Below, piece after piece: positions 1 to 11,350 of a stretch of 64,000 nt of DNA. Every line of letters starts with the position of its first letter. Positions within the stretch are counted from its first letter, which is position 1. The notes beneath the pieces are model-generated. The model made no database searches and was not told the DNA's origin. It worked only from the letters and a program-made list of their open reading frames with translations. The DNA comes from Isoetes taiwanensis. Lineage: Eukaryota; Streptophyta; Lycopodiopsida; Isoetales; Isoetaceae. Made by a program: the position numbers and the translations under genes. The stretch is from assembly GCA_021234155.1 (NCBI GenBank), contig JAJEKV010000002.1, forward strand, positions 24,301,159 to 24,365,158, written 5' to 3'.

Positions 1-163
1 TTTGTTTAGATTTTGTTTATCACAATTTGTTTCTCCTATCATGTAACTTTAAATCAATCAAGAATATATATATCATACGAGCATAAGAATAGAATAGAAT
101 AGAATAGAATAGTTTTTTAGCGTCCACGGAGACCAATTGGCTTATGGGACCCAAACAAAAGAA

Positions 164-745
164 GATACATACTCAAAAGAAAATGTAAATTATGATACAT
201 ATAAAGCAATTGAGATTGAAATAATGATTTCTATATGAAATCCTCGTCATCCAAGAAATCATGTTGTATATCATTCCATTCATTCCAGTTGTAGAAGCAA
301 CCTTCGTCGCATATCTAACATTTGAAGCTCCACGTCTCCCTGCCATTGGGAAGTGCATTGGTGATCTCAAATTTTCATTGGGTGTTTGCTCTTGAGCTTC
401 ATAATCTTCTACATTTTGCGGCACCACAAATTCCAAATACTCCATATCTTCCTCATGCTCCTACCCTTCTTCCTCGAGGATTATATTTGGAACGTGTCGA
501 CGTAATGTTGGTTCTATAGGGATTACAATCCACCATTTATGGTTCTGAAGCTTGATGTGGAAAAATACTTGTCGAACTTGTTGTGGATACACAAATATTT
601 CACTAACATCTACTAAAACATGCGTGGAAAAAAAAAAAAAAACCAGATGGGTGGTTGCAATGTTTGATTTCTTCCACGGTAGAGGCTTGAACCATTTCGC
701 TTTTAGAAAGGTCTGTCGATATGAATAAAAATCCACATCAATAAT
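164..745 (-). pseudogene. CACTA (En/Spm) transposase C-terminal fragment, DUF4216-like
   Basis: The minus strand at 461-736 encodes residues resembling the DUF4216 region at the C-terminus of plant CACTA TNP2-type proteins: FLKAKWFKP, then VDVSEIFVYPQQVRQVFF, then HKWWIVIPIEP. These match the family's 'F-K-C-x-W-F ... Q-A-x-Q-V-F-Y ... W-x-V-V' layout. A second open stretch (173-445) continues toward the C-terminus in another frame and carries an acidic tail. The first half of the same domain lies at 1806-1930, so about 1.05 kb of repeat DNA (751-1805) splits the domain. There is no intact frame and the element ends are not visible. The family call rests on motif recall, not a search. Confidence 0.6.
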
Positions 746-1805
746 ATCAGTATTCTAGAATGGGACTCGCAGAAACCAACAAACCGCTAGGTTTCTCATT
801 CATCTCAGCAGATTTTCTACAATGGTGGACAGTGGGTAGCCGCTACATGCGAATTACCCACGAAAAATAAAGGGAAATCCAATTATATCATTTGGACCCC
901 AAAAATAATACAAGGCTAATAGATGAGTGGCTGATGTACCTGCCGAAAGCTTATCACCGGGATTAAAAAACCCCGCCCCTTTCGGGTTTTCGAGGAAAAA
1001 CCCTAGTGATAAGCCTTCGGCAAGGGGCTTAGACAAACGTAAGGCATAGAATCGCTCCCAAAAAACCCCCGCATGGAGAAGTCGAAACAGATGTCGCTCG
1101 CCCACTTGTACCTGCACATCACCAACACAACAAACGAGACAACACAAACATACCAGAGAATAGCATCACCCAGCGGGTGGAAAAAAAAACATCACCCAGC
1201 GGGTGGAAAAACATGATAAAAGCGTAAACTTGTACAAAATACAATAAACAAAGAAGGGGAGGGTGGGTTCAATGAGAATAAGGATGCTGAGAGAAGAGGA
1301 AGCGTAGATGAGACGTGGATGCAAACGCACTCGAAATAGCGAACTCCCAACCAAAAGCGGGCATCGCGCCCGCATGCATACGCGACATGCATGCTCATCC
1401 CATTCTAGAATGGCGATCCGATGTCTCCGGATCGATGCGATTCTAGAATGGGACTCGCAGAAAACCAACAAACCGCCCGACTACCGAGAGAACTTCCCTT
1501 ACAAACTAGGATCGAGGACGAAGGTCACGGGGCCGAGGCCAAAGGCCGAAAAGGATAGCAAGAAAAAAACGCCAAATTGGCTAAAACCAAGGCGGGGAAG
1601 AAGCCCCTCCCCGCCGGAACAATTCAAAGAGAATAAAGATGCTGGCCGAGAAGAGGAAGCGTAGATGAGGCGTGGATGTAAACGCGTGCACGAAATAGCG
1701 AACTCCCAACCAAAAGCGGGGCATGTGCGCCGGCATGCATGCACGACATGCATGCTCGTCCCATTCTAGAATGGCGATCCGATGTCTCGGATCGATGCGA
1801 ATAAC
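746..1805. repeat. Repeat insertion splitting the CACTA remnant
   Basis: This GC-richer block separates two halves of a DUF4216-like domain and is therefore a later insertion. It contains an imperfect direct repeat of about 170 bp (1267-1441 and 1622-1800) sharing 'gaactcccaaccaaaagcgg' and 'cattctagaatggcgatccg'. A 35-40 bp word beginning 'attctagaatgggactcgc' occurs at 751 and again at 1440. A short direct repeat (catcacccagcgggtgg) lies at about 1167-1206. The TTCTAGAA palindrome appears at the left end and at both repeat ends. No protein is recognised. A 960-1010 sub-segment recurs inverted near 48470-48530. Confidence 0.55.
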
Positions 1806-3210
1806 TTCGACATATTCATGCTCTCCATCAATAGGGTTATTATCTCTAGCGCTTGCTCGACTCCTTTGGTCAAATGAAGCAATTATTCCTGAATCATAAG
1901 TGACGCGAGCTTTGTCAATGTTATCAATTCGGAAATGCTAAGCCCACATTGAATTATGGAACCTAGCCTGCACATTGAATAAAAGCTCAAATGTTTTATG
2001 AATACAGAAATATATATTAGCAATAACAAATCTGGACTTACTAAGTGCAATATTGAGGTCATCCTCCTCCATTGTCTTCGGCCTCCCAAAGCTTTTCAGA
2101 TAGTCACCAATAGGGCAGAGTATCAGGGAGGGGCCTTAGCTCTGAAGGATATTGTACTCTCCTTTGATGTCTTCGATAGTTCCTTGCAGCATATGCTCTT
2201 CTATCCAAATCTCTTTGTGCCTTTTCAACTTTATATAGTTCCACCTACATGGTAAGACCATCTCATTGTTCAACACGAATTTGTTGATGCCGTCAAACAT
2301 CTCGTCACTTAACCTTCGCTGCTTACCCTGACCTTATAAAATTTCAGCTTCTAACCAATCAGGAGCCTCCTTCTTCCAAATCTTTGGTGCATTTGGATCT
2401 ATTGATGTAGTGGCATCTGTCAAAAAAAATAATGTCTCGTGAATAAGGTCCCCTTCTGCTATACATCCCTCAGGCCTAGCCATTTGGTGCACAAAGCCTT
2501 TTAATACCTTCGTATATCTCTCTAAAAAGAACATCCATCTAAAGGGGTTTGGACCCACGAGCAACATCTATTGTGGCAAATGCACCAACAAATGTACCTG
2601 ATGATCACATTTAGTATGTATGATTGGCAATGTTTAACTTATCCAACTAGCTACATACCTGAAGATAAAAAAAACTAGTGGGAAATAAGTGTTCTAGCTG
2701 GCACAATATCTCTGCTGCAATCTCTATTTCCATGGTGGGAATATCAGCAGCTACAACCTCTTTTGAAAACACCCACCTAGAGAAGCTAGCAAGTCTATAG
2801 ATGACTTTTCGGATAGGGGAGAGTATACTGTAACGAGAAAAAAAAAAATCTAGTTAGTCGTGCATACAAGTTGTCAATATTGTTCAGCTTACCTGTAAAA
2901 AGTTGTGCCAATCATGCGATTTTAAGCCGGTAAGATCTCCATTTTTTGTGAATGCCCTTCTTAGGGAGGAGCCATGACCTGTTGGAGTGCGAAGAGTTTT
3001 AATAGAGTTCTTCACTTGTTTGAGTTCACCCCTTTTCAATACTCAAAGGCCTTGACGAAAGCGAGGAGCTTTGCCTTCTTCTATGATAGGCCATAATTCA
3101 GGTTTGATGTTGTTATCCTTTAGATCATTTCTAGCATTAAGAGTTTCCCAATCTCCTCTAAGATGTCGCCAAAGTGAATGGCTTACATTCTTAAAAATAT
3201 GCATAATTAT
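1806..3210 (-). pseudogene. CACTA (En/Spm) transposase fragment, DUF4218-like with introns
   Basis: Read on the minus strand from 3210 downward, pieces follow the order of the DUF4218 region of plant CACTA proteins: GDWETLNARNDLKDNNIKPE (about 3100-3160), TGLKSHDWHNFLQ (about 2890-2930, followed by a GT donor), then IEIAAEILCQLEHLFPTSFF (about 2670-2740), then RWMFFLERYTKVLKGFVHQM-RPEGCIAEG (about 2450-2550). FVLNNEMVLP follows at about 2245-2275 and ARVTYDSGIIASFDQRSRAS at about 1830-1900. Frames change and stops occur, so this is a relic. A second copy of part of it sits at 26015-26250 and a related DUF4216-like trace at about 19560-19640. Confidence 0.65.
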
Positions 3211-3960
3211 CATTTGAACAAAGTTATATGAAACACATAAACTGGATTAAGTTTCCAGCATTTTCTTCAGAGCCAATAATATGAAAAACAGAAAATGTTA
3301 TTTGACCATATGGGGTTTGTTGCTGATATTGCAGATAGACCATATAACAGACTTCCATTTATTGGAAGAGAGACCAGATTATGTTTTGATATATCTGGAG
3401 CAAGTGGCATACGAAGCTTTAGGCTTTGCTTCCTTTTTAATGGGCTTATAGATATATAAGTAGAAAACAGTGGCAATATCTCCATCTAAATGTTTTTACA
3501 TGATGTACAGGTAAATCATTCGCCATTTTTTATTGATACGCCTTTGGACTATATGGTAAAGGAAGCTCTGATCAGTGACACACTACATCCCTAGAGACAA
3601 CATAATATGTAGATATTTGTAATCTACAAACTGCTACCTGTAATCTTCCTTGCTTAAATAGTGTCATAACATGTATTTTTTTCCACCTCGACTGCATTTC
3701 TCAAGTCATGAAATTTACCCAGACCTTTTGAGGAAAGCTTGGCGAATGTCATCCCAACTTCCAAGGCTATAACCCCCTTTTTCTTTCACCTTTTGCTTCT
3801 ATTGTTGCTTCAACTTGCATTCTGTAGAAATCTTTGTAGAGATTTAACTGGCCAAGATGTTGTCTGTAGCTTTTGCCCTTGATTTAATCTAAATGAAGGT
3901 TGCTGCTTGAATCTTGCTTGATATAAAGTTTTACATCCAAATGTTTATACATAGAGTTCA
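3211..3960. other. Unassigned AT-rich DNA
   Basis: I recognise no gene, RNA or transposon end here. It lies between the CACTA relic and a PPR fragment, and short open frames on both strands show no known motif. Confidence 0.4.
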
Positions 3961-4650
3961 ATTATTTTGGCTCATGCAAAAATTGGTCAATGTAAGAACG
4001 CCATTGAGTTGTGCATGAGAATGCAAGTATCAGGTGTTGCAAGTGATAGGTTTTCTTACCCTGCCATTGTAAAAGCATGCACTGTAACATCTGACCATAG
4101 CTTAGAAAGAAATGTTCACCTTCGTATTATTGAACGTCATCAGGAATTTGATAATATTTTGGGAAATACTTTAGTTCATATGTATGCTAAGTGCGGTAGC
4201 ATAGAGGAGGCATGCCTGCTATTTGAAATGCTTCCCCATAGAGACATAGTATCTTGGAGTGCAATCATTGCAGGATGTGTCCATCATGATAATAGTATTC
4301 TTGCGCTAGATCATATACGGATGATGCAAGAGAAAGGCATTAATCCAGACAAATTCATGTATTCTAGCATCTTAAAAGCCTGTGCAAGTATCAGATCCTT
4401 GGGGGAGGGCAAGCTCATTCATAACCAGATTTTGAAAGATGGTTTTGAGTGGGATGTTATTTTGGAGAGTACTCTAATGGAGATGTATTCCAAATGTGGC
4501 AGCTTTAATGAGGCACACAAAGTATCTTGTAAACTGCCAAGGCAAGATGTGATTTCTTGGGGAACCATCATCAATGGATATGCTGAGCAGGGAAAAGGCT
4601 CGCTTGCATTAGAGTGCTATAAGACAATGCAAGCAGATGAACAGGACTGT
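3937..4650 (+). pseudogene. PLS-class pentatricopeptide repeat protein fragment
   Basis: The reading frame contains successive PPR units of the plant organelle RNA-binding family. Diagnostic words are KIGQCKNAIELCMRMQVSGV, NTLVHMYAKCGSIEEACLLF, PHRDIVSWSAIIAGC, GINPDKFMYSSILKACASI, STLMEMYSKCGSFNEA and ISWGTIINGYAEQGKGSLAL. These fit P, L and S motifs of a PLS protein, which would usually be 500-900 residues and carry E/DYW domains. Here only about 230 residues remain. The frame runs into unrelated sequence after about 4650, where a 25-bp word (actgtttatatcataa...) is repeated. There is no transit peptide and no C-terminal E/DYW domain, so this is a truncated gene copy. Confidence 0.8.
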
Positions 4651-4870
4651 TTATATCATAACAAGAAACAAGACTATTCACTGTTTATATCATAATAAGA
4701 AACATCACTATTACATTAAGTACAGCAGGAAGCAGCCTTGGGGCAGAACTTGGCTCTTATAGTATTTGGTTATCATAACTTGTAAAAAACATAAGCACCA
4801 AACTTAACTGACTATATTTTTTGATCTCATGTAGTTCCGGGATTGAGGTGCTTACCCTTCTGCAACAACC

Positions 4871-5690
4871 ATGGCAGCAATAAAGAAAAAGAGATCATAT
4901 AAGGTAAAGGTATATCGAGAATCTCTAGTTTTCGAAGGGAGAATTTCTGGAAATGTAAGTCATTTGTCTATTCGTATTGTTCTTTCCTCTATTGATCTTA
5001 TATATCATATTCGATGCACCTGTTTTTGCATTGCTGAAAATTGAATGTTGCTTTGACTTCTTGTAGTTTGAGGCATTGGATTTCTTAGGAAAGAAAAGCG
5101 AGAGGAAGAATAGGTAGTGTAAAAAATAAATGAAGGTAATCCCTACTCTAATGCCTACTTTGGTTTTTTATAGCATCCTAATATATTTTTAGCACTTTAT
5201 TGAACTTTTTTTTTTCTGTTTCAGGAGAGAAACATCACGGTGCATGAAGATCAAAGAGAAGAAGGAGAACTACTTGAGGTGGATTTAGAAGGCGGGAATT
5301 CCCATGGAGTTGAGAAAGGCGGCGTGAATGTTATGGCTGATGCAGGTGAGCCAGAAGTGGATGGAGAGGTTAATAGAGTGGAAGATGATGGAGATGGTGT
5401 GGGGGCTACTATGGAGATTGAATGCAATGTAAATAATGTATATCAGCCACTTGAGGCTGCATCAATTGTTGCGTTTTATGATGCATTGATGGAGAAGGGA
5501 TTGGAGAGTGCGAGGAGCAGGGATAGGTTCAATACGTTGTACGTTTTACGTATGAATTGTATGATACGACACATATTTGCCGTGATAAAACGTAAAAATA
5601 CCGGAAAAAAAACTTCCGGCTGTCGGAAGATTTTCGCGTCAAAAACAACGCGGAAAGCGAGGGCGAATTTTTTTCGCAAGACGCCGAAAC
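4871..5690 (+). CDS. Putative small multi-exon gene, unknown product
   Basis: An ATG in an excellent plant start context (aacaaccATGGCA, 4871) begins an 84-nt open exon (4871-4954) encoding a lysine-rich peptide starting MAAIKKKRSYKVKVYRE. It ends at a strong donor (GTAAGT). A TAG acceptor at 5064-5066 precedes an in-phase exon (5067-5113; FEALDFLGKKSERKNR). A pyrimidine-rich acceptor ending near 5224 opens onto a long acidic frame (5240-5550; LLEVDLEGG, EVDGEVNRVEDDGDGVG). The splice chain that would join the acidic frame is not in phase with the simplest model, so the gene may be decayed or the exon set wrong. Past about 5560 the frame enters homopolymer-rich repeat. I recognise no family. 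Confidence 0.25.
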
Positions 5691-5990
5691 GCTGAAAAAA
5701 CAGCGCCGAAGCCGCCACAAAAAAAAAAACGCGGAAACCTTAGATCGGGCAGACGCCGAAGTATTTTCGCGCAGACGATACGTAAGAATTCACAGACGCT
5801 TAAAAAAAAACCGTAATTTTTTTTTTCTTTTGGCGCAGACGCTGAATTCTTCGTGAAAGCCGTCGTGAAACTTTTTCGCTGCACTAAGCATTTAAGGTTT
5901 CGCGGTAAAAAAAAAAAACGGATACGGATTTTTTTTTTTTTTTTTTTATTATTATATGGCATGTGGTGGTAGGTTATGCGGGCCCTGCAC
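5525..5990. repeat. CpG-rich, homopolymer-rich repeat module
   Basis: Long A and T runs (8-20 nt) are interspersed with CpG-rich words such as gacgctgaattcttcg, ttttcgcgcagacg and acgccgaaacgctg, unlike the flanking AT-rich DNA. It begins near ttgtacgttttacgtatg and ends in a T run of about 20. A shorter relative lies at 8125-8300. The open frames inside are low-complexity shadows. Confidence 0.4.
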
Positions 5991-6475
5991 ATTTTTCAAT
6001 CGAGGATAAGTTGAGGTGCTCAATGCGCATATGTTGGAAACGTTCCCAAGTCTAAAAGGCCAAGGTTATCGATCTGCACATTTTAAAGCAGTTGAAACAG
6101 GTTATTGGGGTCAAAAGTTGCATACAAACCCCACATGGAACAGGTCCTAACATGCATCCCATTTTCAATGACGTTCTATAGAAGAAATTGTCTATATCTT
6201 CTCATCATATGCTACGGCATTTTTTAGAATGTAAGGTTGAAATATATGCTAATTGGGCCAAACCCTTGATTGGGGCTAATTGGGGCTCATGTTATGTAAG
6301 ATTTAGTGATTGCAACATTGTACGTTGCTTGTAGCAATGGCAAAGTTATAAGCTAACCACACATGGAAAGGATAAAAGTGTTTTTGACCATTTCATTTTT
6401 TTATCTTCAAATTTAGGGTTTTTCTAAATCGTGGAGTGAGCCTCTAGGGTTTTGAAACCTAACAGAAAGTGTTGA
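5991..6475. other. Unassigned intergenic DNA with telo-box-like motif
   Basis: No gene is recognised. A tttagggttttt word near 6413 and ctctagggttttg near 6451 are telo-box-like elements often seen upstream of plant housekeeping genes, and they precede the possible first exon at 6482. Confidence 0.3.
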
Positions 6476-6481
6476 AGCAAA

Positions 6482-6960
6482 ATGGACTGCCGGCTTTGCA
6501 AAACTGGTAAGCTACTCAGTTTACCTATTCTATTTCTGCAAATGGTGTTTACACATAGCTCTCATCTGGCTGGCTGGCATAGTCGCAAGGGTTGTTTGCC
6601 TTTACACTTAGGACGTCCCCAATCTGATCCCAAATTGCTCCTTAAAAATCGCCTTTGTAATGCCGATTTATTTCATTTGCTTCCATCGGGTTGGAAGGAA
6701 GAAGGCACCGATCTATGCAATCTAGATCTATGGGCAGAAGAAAGGGGGATTCAATGCCTCCACTAAGAAAAAGCTTCAAGAGGAGAAGAGCGTTAATGCT
6801 AAAGGCAAGGAGATATTTTATTTTCATACCGTTGTTCTTCCTATCAAGAAAGGAAATGAAGTAGGTGCTAATAATCCTGCATGCAATATCATTGAATATG
6901 CTGGAATGCTAGCAAGTCCACAAAAGCTGTTGATGCACATGTGATAGCAGATAGCAATGT
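6482..6960 (+). CDS. Possible decayed gene fragment, unknown product
   Basis: An ATG at 6482 starts a short peptide (MDCRLCKT) that runs into a strong donor (CTG/GTAAGC at about 6507). This is consistent with a first exon behind telo-box-like motifs. Further on, about 6640-6930 has coding-like text in two frames (SGWKEEGTDLCNLDLWAEE, then GKEIFYFHTVVLPIKKGNEV), suggesting one frameshift near 6748. No domain is recognised and no downstream exons could be assigned, so this may be a broken gene. Confidence 0.2.
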
Positions 6961-8100
6961 TCACTCATGCAATCTAGCTTCAAGCAATTTACGGATCGGA
7001 GACAATGGAGACCTACGTCCGGACCAACATACTCGGGTTTGAGGTCTTGGAAATATGTATTACAACATATCTCTTTTACTTTAAATAGACATAGGAAAAT
7101 GCCCGTATCTTAAACTCTTGTTCTTATGCATGGAATAAACACCTAGAAGCGAGCTAGGTGCATATTTCATTGCTTTAAATTTCTCTGATAGGTGGAAGTA
7201 ACCACTTGAATTATGATGAATCTGGCTAACTAGGTCCTTTTGTTCTTAATGTAAGACTTCAATTCTAGATAGATCTGGGTCAAGAAAGACATTGCCATAG
7301 CTTACTATTTGTCATATATATCAAATCTGAGGGGATATAGCTTTCCAAAAATACACATAGGCTGTGAGTTTTATATTCAGTTCCTATTGCTATAACATGA
7401 GATTATTCTCTATGTTTTCTTATTCTATTCTATTAGTAATAATATAAGAAGTGATTCTAGCCAAATTTAGTGCTAGAAATGCATAGGCTCTTGCACAACA
7501 GATCTTAGCTACTCTTTAAAACTGCTATGATGTAAAAATGTATGGATATTAATAGACTAATCCTCATCTTCTATTTTTCTGCTTTATCTTTCTATTTATC
7601 AAGCAGAGTGAAGGGGATAACCTAAAAGATCCCATGACACCTGCTAGTGCTTCCATGCTTACCCATTAGGCTAATTTTTGGTTGGTTTACTGCAGGTAAC
7701 AGGATCTTTTACTCTTTGCATTGATATATTTACTTGTCAATTCATTGGAGCGTCTCTCTTGGAGTTCTACTTCGGATATTGGGAGGGACTCACACTTTAC
7801 CTTTGTAAACCATGATACTTTGTATCTTGTCAATGAATTATGTAATTTCTTTTCACTTGAATTCTGATCTGAAACATTTGTATATCTGAATTTCAAAGGC
7901 ATGTTGGAATAAATGAACTTTATTGCTTCCAATGGTCTTTTTCTGAAAAAGGATTTAAACTTCTCATTTATTTGACATATGTCTTTTTGTCTACTTCCTT
8001 TATTCTGCCCATGATAACCAAGTCAATATTTAGATGTATATTGCACCTATACTATCTAAGGCTGCTAATTGGACACTAATTTCTCAAATGGGATTTTGGT
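6961..8100. other. Unassigned AT-rich DNA
   Basis: I see no recognisable coding sequence, RNA gene or repeat end. The minus-strand open frame at 7687-7932 has no known motif. Confidence 0.35.
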
Positions 8101-8124
8101 TGTAGAAGTCTTGGGTTCAGGACT

Positions 8125-8300
8125 TGAGGGTTTTTTTTTTTTTTTTTGCGTCAGACAGCGTTTTTCACAGAAAAAAAACTTCAGCGTCTGTGAAATTTTT
8201 TTTTCCAGCCGGCGAGGTTTAAATACGTTAAATACGTATTTTATTAAAAAATATGTATTTTTTTTCTTTATATGTCAGGAATTTGAATTTTGTACGTACA
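8125..8300. repeat. Short relative of the CpG/homopolymer repeat
   Basis: Long T and A runs flank gcgtcagacagcg, cttcagcgtctgtg and ccagccggcgag, then ttaaatacgttaaatacg and ttttgtacgtacaaaacc. Composition and words (gcgtctgtgaa; gtacgt next to tacgtat) resemble 5525-5990, suggesting the same repeat family. Confidence 0.35.
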
Positions 8301-8799
8301 AAACCTATCCATGGCGAGGAGTGTGGAGAAAATGATCATCAGGAAGAAAAATGATATCGAGGTTACGAGGAGTAGTGATAATACATCTACCTCACGAAAG
8401 AAAGGGAAGAAGAGTAAGGATCGAGCCACTGGCTGAAAATTAAATTCTGATTTCTGAATAATGTTGTTGAAAGAAACATTACACAATACAAATCCATTCA
8501 AAAGGACAAGAGGACATAGATGCTGGCATCACTCTTAAATTTACTCGTAATGAGTACATTTTGATGTACTAAACTCTATTAAGATTTAAATCTGTTCATT
8601 TTCAACACTATTTCTATTAAGGTTTTAATCTGTTCATTTACAACGCTATATTTGTAATGACTACTTTTGTCTTAATAAAGTGTTTTCGAGTTTTGAGAGA
8701 TATATCGTCTTCACATTTCTATTATTCTGTCTAATGTAAAAAATGTGAACCTCGAAAATCGATAGAGTATCTTCACTGCTCTTCTAAACAATTGTGGAT

Positions 8800-9135
8800 T
8801 ATTGACAGTCTGACTATAACCTCGCTATAACCTGACTAACTAACTGACTATATGGAAACTAATATTCTAACTAATACTCTGACTAAATGTCTTACTAAAT
8901 ATCTGTCTAACATCATGACTAATTGACTAATTATCTACCTAATAATTTGACTACGTATCTAACTAATAAGCCGACTAATGATCTACCTAATATCTGACTA
9001 CTCAGATGACTTTAATACTGTCTATTTATCTGACTAAATATGATGACGAGTATTCTAACTATTTAACTAACTAATGTTCTAACAAAATAAATGACTAAGA
9101 TCTGACTAATGGTCTGATGATTAGTCCGACATAAA
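8800..9135. repeat. Degenerate TCTGACTAA-type array
   Basis: About 330 bp consist of loosely repeated words of the form (T)CTGACTAA(T/C), CTAACTAA and CTACCTAAT, spaced 8-20 nt apart. Period and phase drift, so this is a decayed simple or minisatellite array. A similar vocabulary (tctgacgaa, ttctgacaattatttcgtcag) continues at 9150-9240 and reappears at 25440-25650. Confidence 0.55.
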
Positions 9136-9369
9136 ATCGTCCCATAAAACTCGTGAGTTATTTCGTCAGATACACGGGCCTGGGCACTTGTACGTTTTAT
9201 GAAGTTTGTCTGACGAATATGTTGACGGTTAACCATTATTCTCTTGTAGTTAAGCAATGAAATCTTTGACAGATTGAAGAAGAAAGATTGAAAAACTGCA
9301 AAAAGGGATGAACAAAATTTTAGAAGATTGAAAGGGTTCATACATGACCAGTTCATGATATCCATGATA

Positions 9370-10340
9370 GAAATGGGAGTGGAAGTCTACGGATCGGCGG
9401 AGCTAGGAATGGTAGAGTCAGCTACAGGACTAGAGGAAGAAGAGGCAGAGATTTGGGAAGAAGAAGAGAGGCATTTTCTTTTCTTCTTTTCATAAGCGAT
9501 TCCTCGAGCTTTAGCCTGGAGCTCACGAACTTTGCGAAGATAAATCCGAACAGCTCGAACTCCGAACGGATTTGCCTAGGTGGTGGAGGTTCACTTGCAC
9601 AAGAAATGATGCTTCCAATAGGAGTGGTACCTTCACGTCATAGTGTTGAGGACTTGACAATTCCAACGTATGTTGAAGGTCTTTCAGGGCAATCAATATC
9701 TCACGCATTGGTTGCAAGGAGCTTTGTATCATCAACACCTCCAACCCGAGTTAGAGGTCATGTGGTACCTTCTAGATAGAGTCATGAGTGAGATGCTTTT
9801 CCAACGCATGTTGGAAACGCTTCTAGACAGCTTATCTATTCTGCACATGTTGGAGTTTCTTCTGGGAAAATGAACCTCCAATGCATGTTGGAGTTTATTC
9901 AAAAGAAGAAGATTTTCTGCCATTGCTATCCAGAGGGCCAAAGATACGACTATAGTGTTGAAATCTACTTTCGTGCTCCCACGTTTTGTTGTTGTAGCCT
10001 CGCCTGCATTGGTTTCAACTTCTTAGAGGTCACCTGACATAGTTGCTCGAATTATAGAGGTTCGCTTCTTTGAGTGGGTGTGCAAAGGACTGTCATCTCT
10101 TGCCACATTCTCTCGCGTGTTAGAGGCAATATCCACCATGGTGGATAATAACAAGAAGGAGGTGGGATCATATCTTCAACAACGACATGATAAGCAAGAA
10201 TCCATGGATGTAAAATTCCCACTAGAGGAAATCTTTTATGGAGTGCAGGAGTGTGGATCAGCTCACAGTCATGTAGACTACTCATGAGGCTCATCGATAG
10301 CTTGTTGCAACCAAAACCAAACAGACGTTTTAGCATTTTT
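9370..10340. other. Decayed sequence with repeated palindromic word, unknown
   Basis: Several overlapping medium-sized open frames occur on both strands without recognisable domains. The word (c)caacgcatgttggaa recurs with variations at about 9663, 9802, 9843 and 9880. Each is a near-palindrome (TCCAAYRCATGTTGGA). An AAG/GAG-rich stretch lies at 9430-9475. I assign no function. Confidence 0.35.
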
Positions 10341-10890
10341 TAGATTTGTTGAAGGAAATTTTGGCTGTCAATATTATTAATTGCTATGTCATTTTATTTA
10401 AATGATGATTCTACAATACTAATCTCTAGTTTTTTCTCTCTTTTTTCCTTCTTTTTTTTTTGTATATGGTAATGGTACATTGGTTGCTATTGGTATGTAT
10501 ATATGAAATTGTATAAATATATATCTAATTAAGAAAGTAAATTAATATAAGGGTATAAGTGCATGGATAGGCCAAAAATAAACTTTTTGTTGCATGCCCA
10601 ATTTTTAGCACACCAACCTAACCAAGCCTACAACCTTTCTTGCAATTCTAGTCTATCAACGTAGCGCCTCCACCTCATCAAAATCTGAGTTGGCATTAGG
10701 CTCTACCATTAGATCTCTATTTTATGCATCCTACGACCATGGAAATTAGAAATTGCCTCAAAATAGAAGGACGTCTATCGGGCCTATGCTTTGTTCATCA
10801 CGGCGATCTGATAACGCTTGGAGCAGTGGTTCATTAATTTCTGTACATTTGGGTCCCTGAGGGTTTTTATCATTTCTTTTCCTGGTATAG
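10341..10890. other. AT-rich intergenic DNA upstream of the PEPCK fragment
   Basis: No earlier PEP carboxykinase exon is recognisable here. The final bases form a good pyrimidine-rich acceptor (ctggtatag) at 10881-10890. Confidence 0.35.
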
Positions 10891-11350
10891 AAGATGCCAT
10901 CAAGGCGCCTCAAGTCAGTTTTTCTGCCTGCTTTGGCATGGCTTTTATCATGCTTCACCCTACCAAATATGCTGTTGTATTGGCCTAGAAAATGCGGAAA
11001 CACTGTGCTACGGCTTGGCTTGTCAACACCGATTGGAGTGGCGGAGGGTTTGTTCTTGCATTATAAGTTATTTTGTTCGACCCAACATCATATCTTTGCT
11101 TCTTTCTTCCACATTTCCTGGTTCTATGCATTGAATTTTGTAGTTTGCATGTGCAGCTATGGCGTGGGAATGAGGATGAAGCTCTCCTACACAAGAAAAA
11201 TCATTGATGCTATTCATGATGGGGCCTTGTTGAAAGCAAGCTACACCAAAACCAAAATCCTTAAGCTGCAAGTTTCTGAATCTCTCGAAGGAGCACCTGC
11301 AGATTTCTTGCATCTAGAGAATATGGTAAACATTCTTTCTAAGAGGCATC
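10891..11350 (+). pseudogene. ATP-type phosphoenolpyruvate carboxykinase, 3' exons (fragment)
   Basis: Two exons of plant ATP-dependent PEP carboxykinase, which converts oxaloacetate to phosphoenolpyruvate, are legible. Exon one (10891-11047) reads [28 protein letters not shown], then a TAG stop (10986-10988) where the family has Glu, then KMRKHCATAWLVNTDWSGG. A GT donor at 11048 and an acceptor ending at 11156 define a 109-bp intron. Exon two begins YGVGMRMKLSYTRKIIDAIH and continues GALLKASYTKT and SLEGAPADFL. Splicing restores the conserved WSGG-x-YGVG join. Upstream domains, including the kinase-type ATP-binding region, are absent and the last about 30 residues diverge. The in-frame stop and missing 5' two-thirds make it a non-functional fragment. 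Confidence 0.85.

Noticed and set aside
173-736. Plus-strand open frame at 322-519 as a gene
   Set aside because: It is the shadow of the minus-strand CACTA DUF4216-like text, which has recognisable family motifs.
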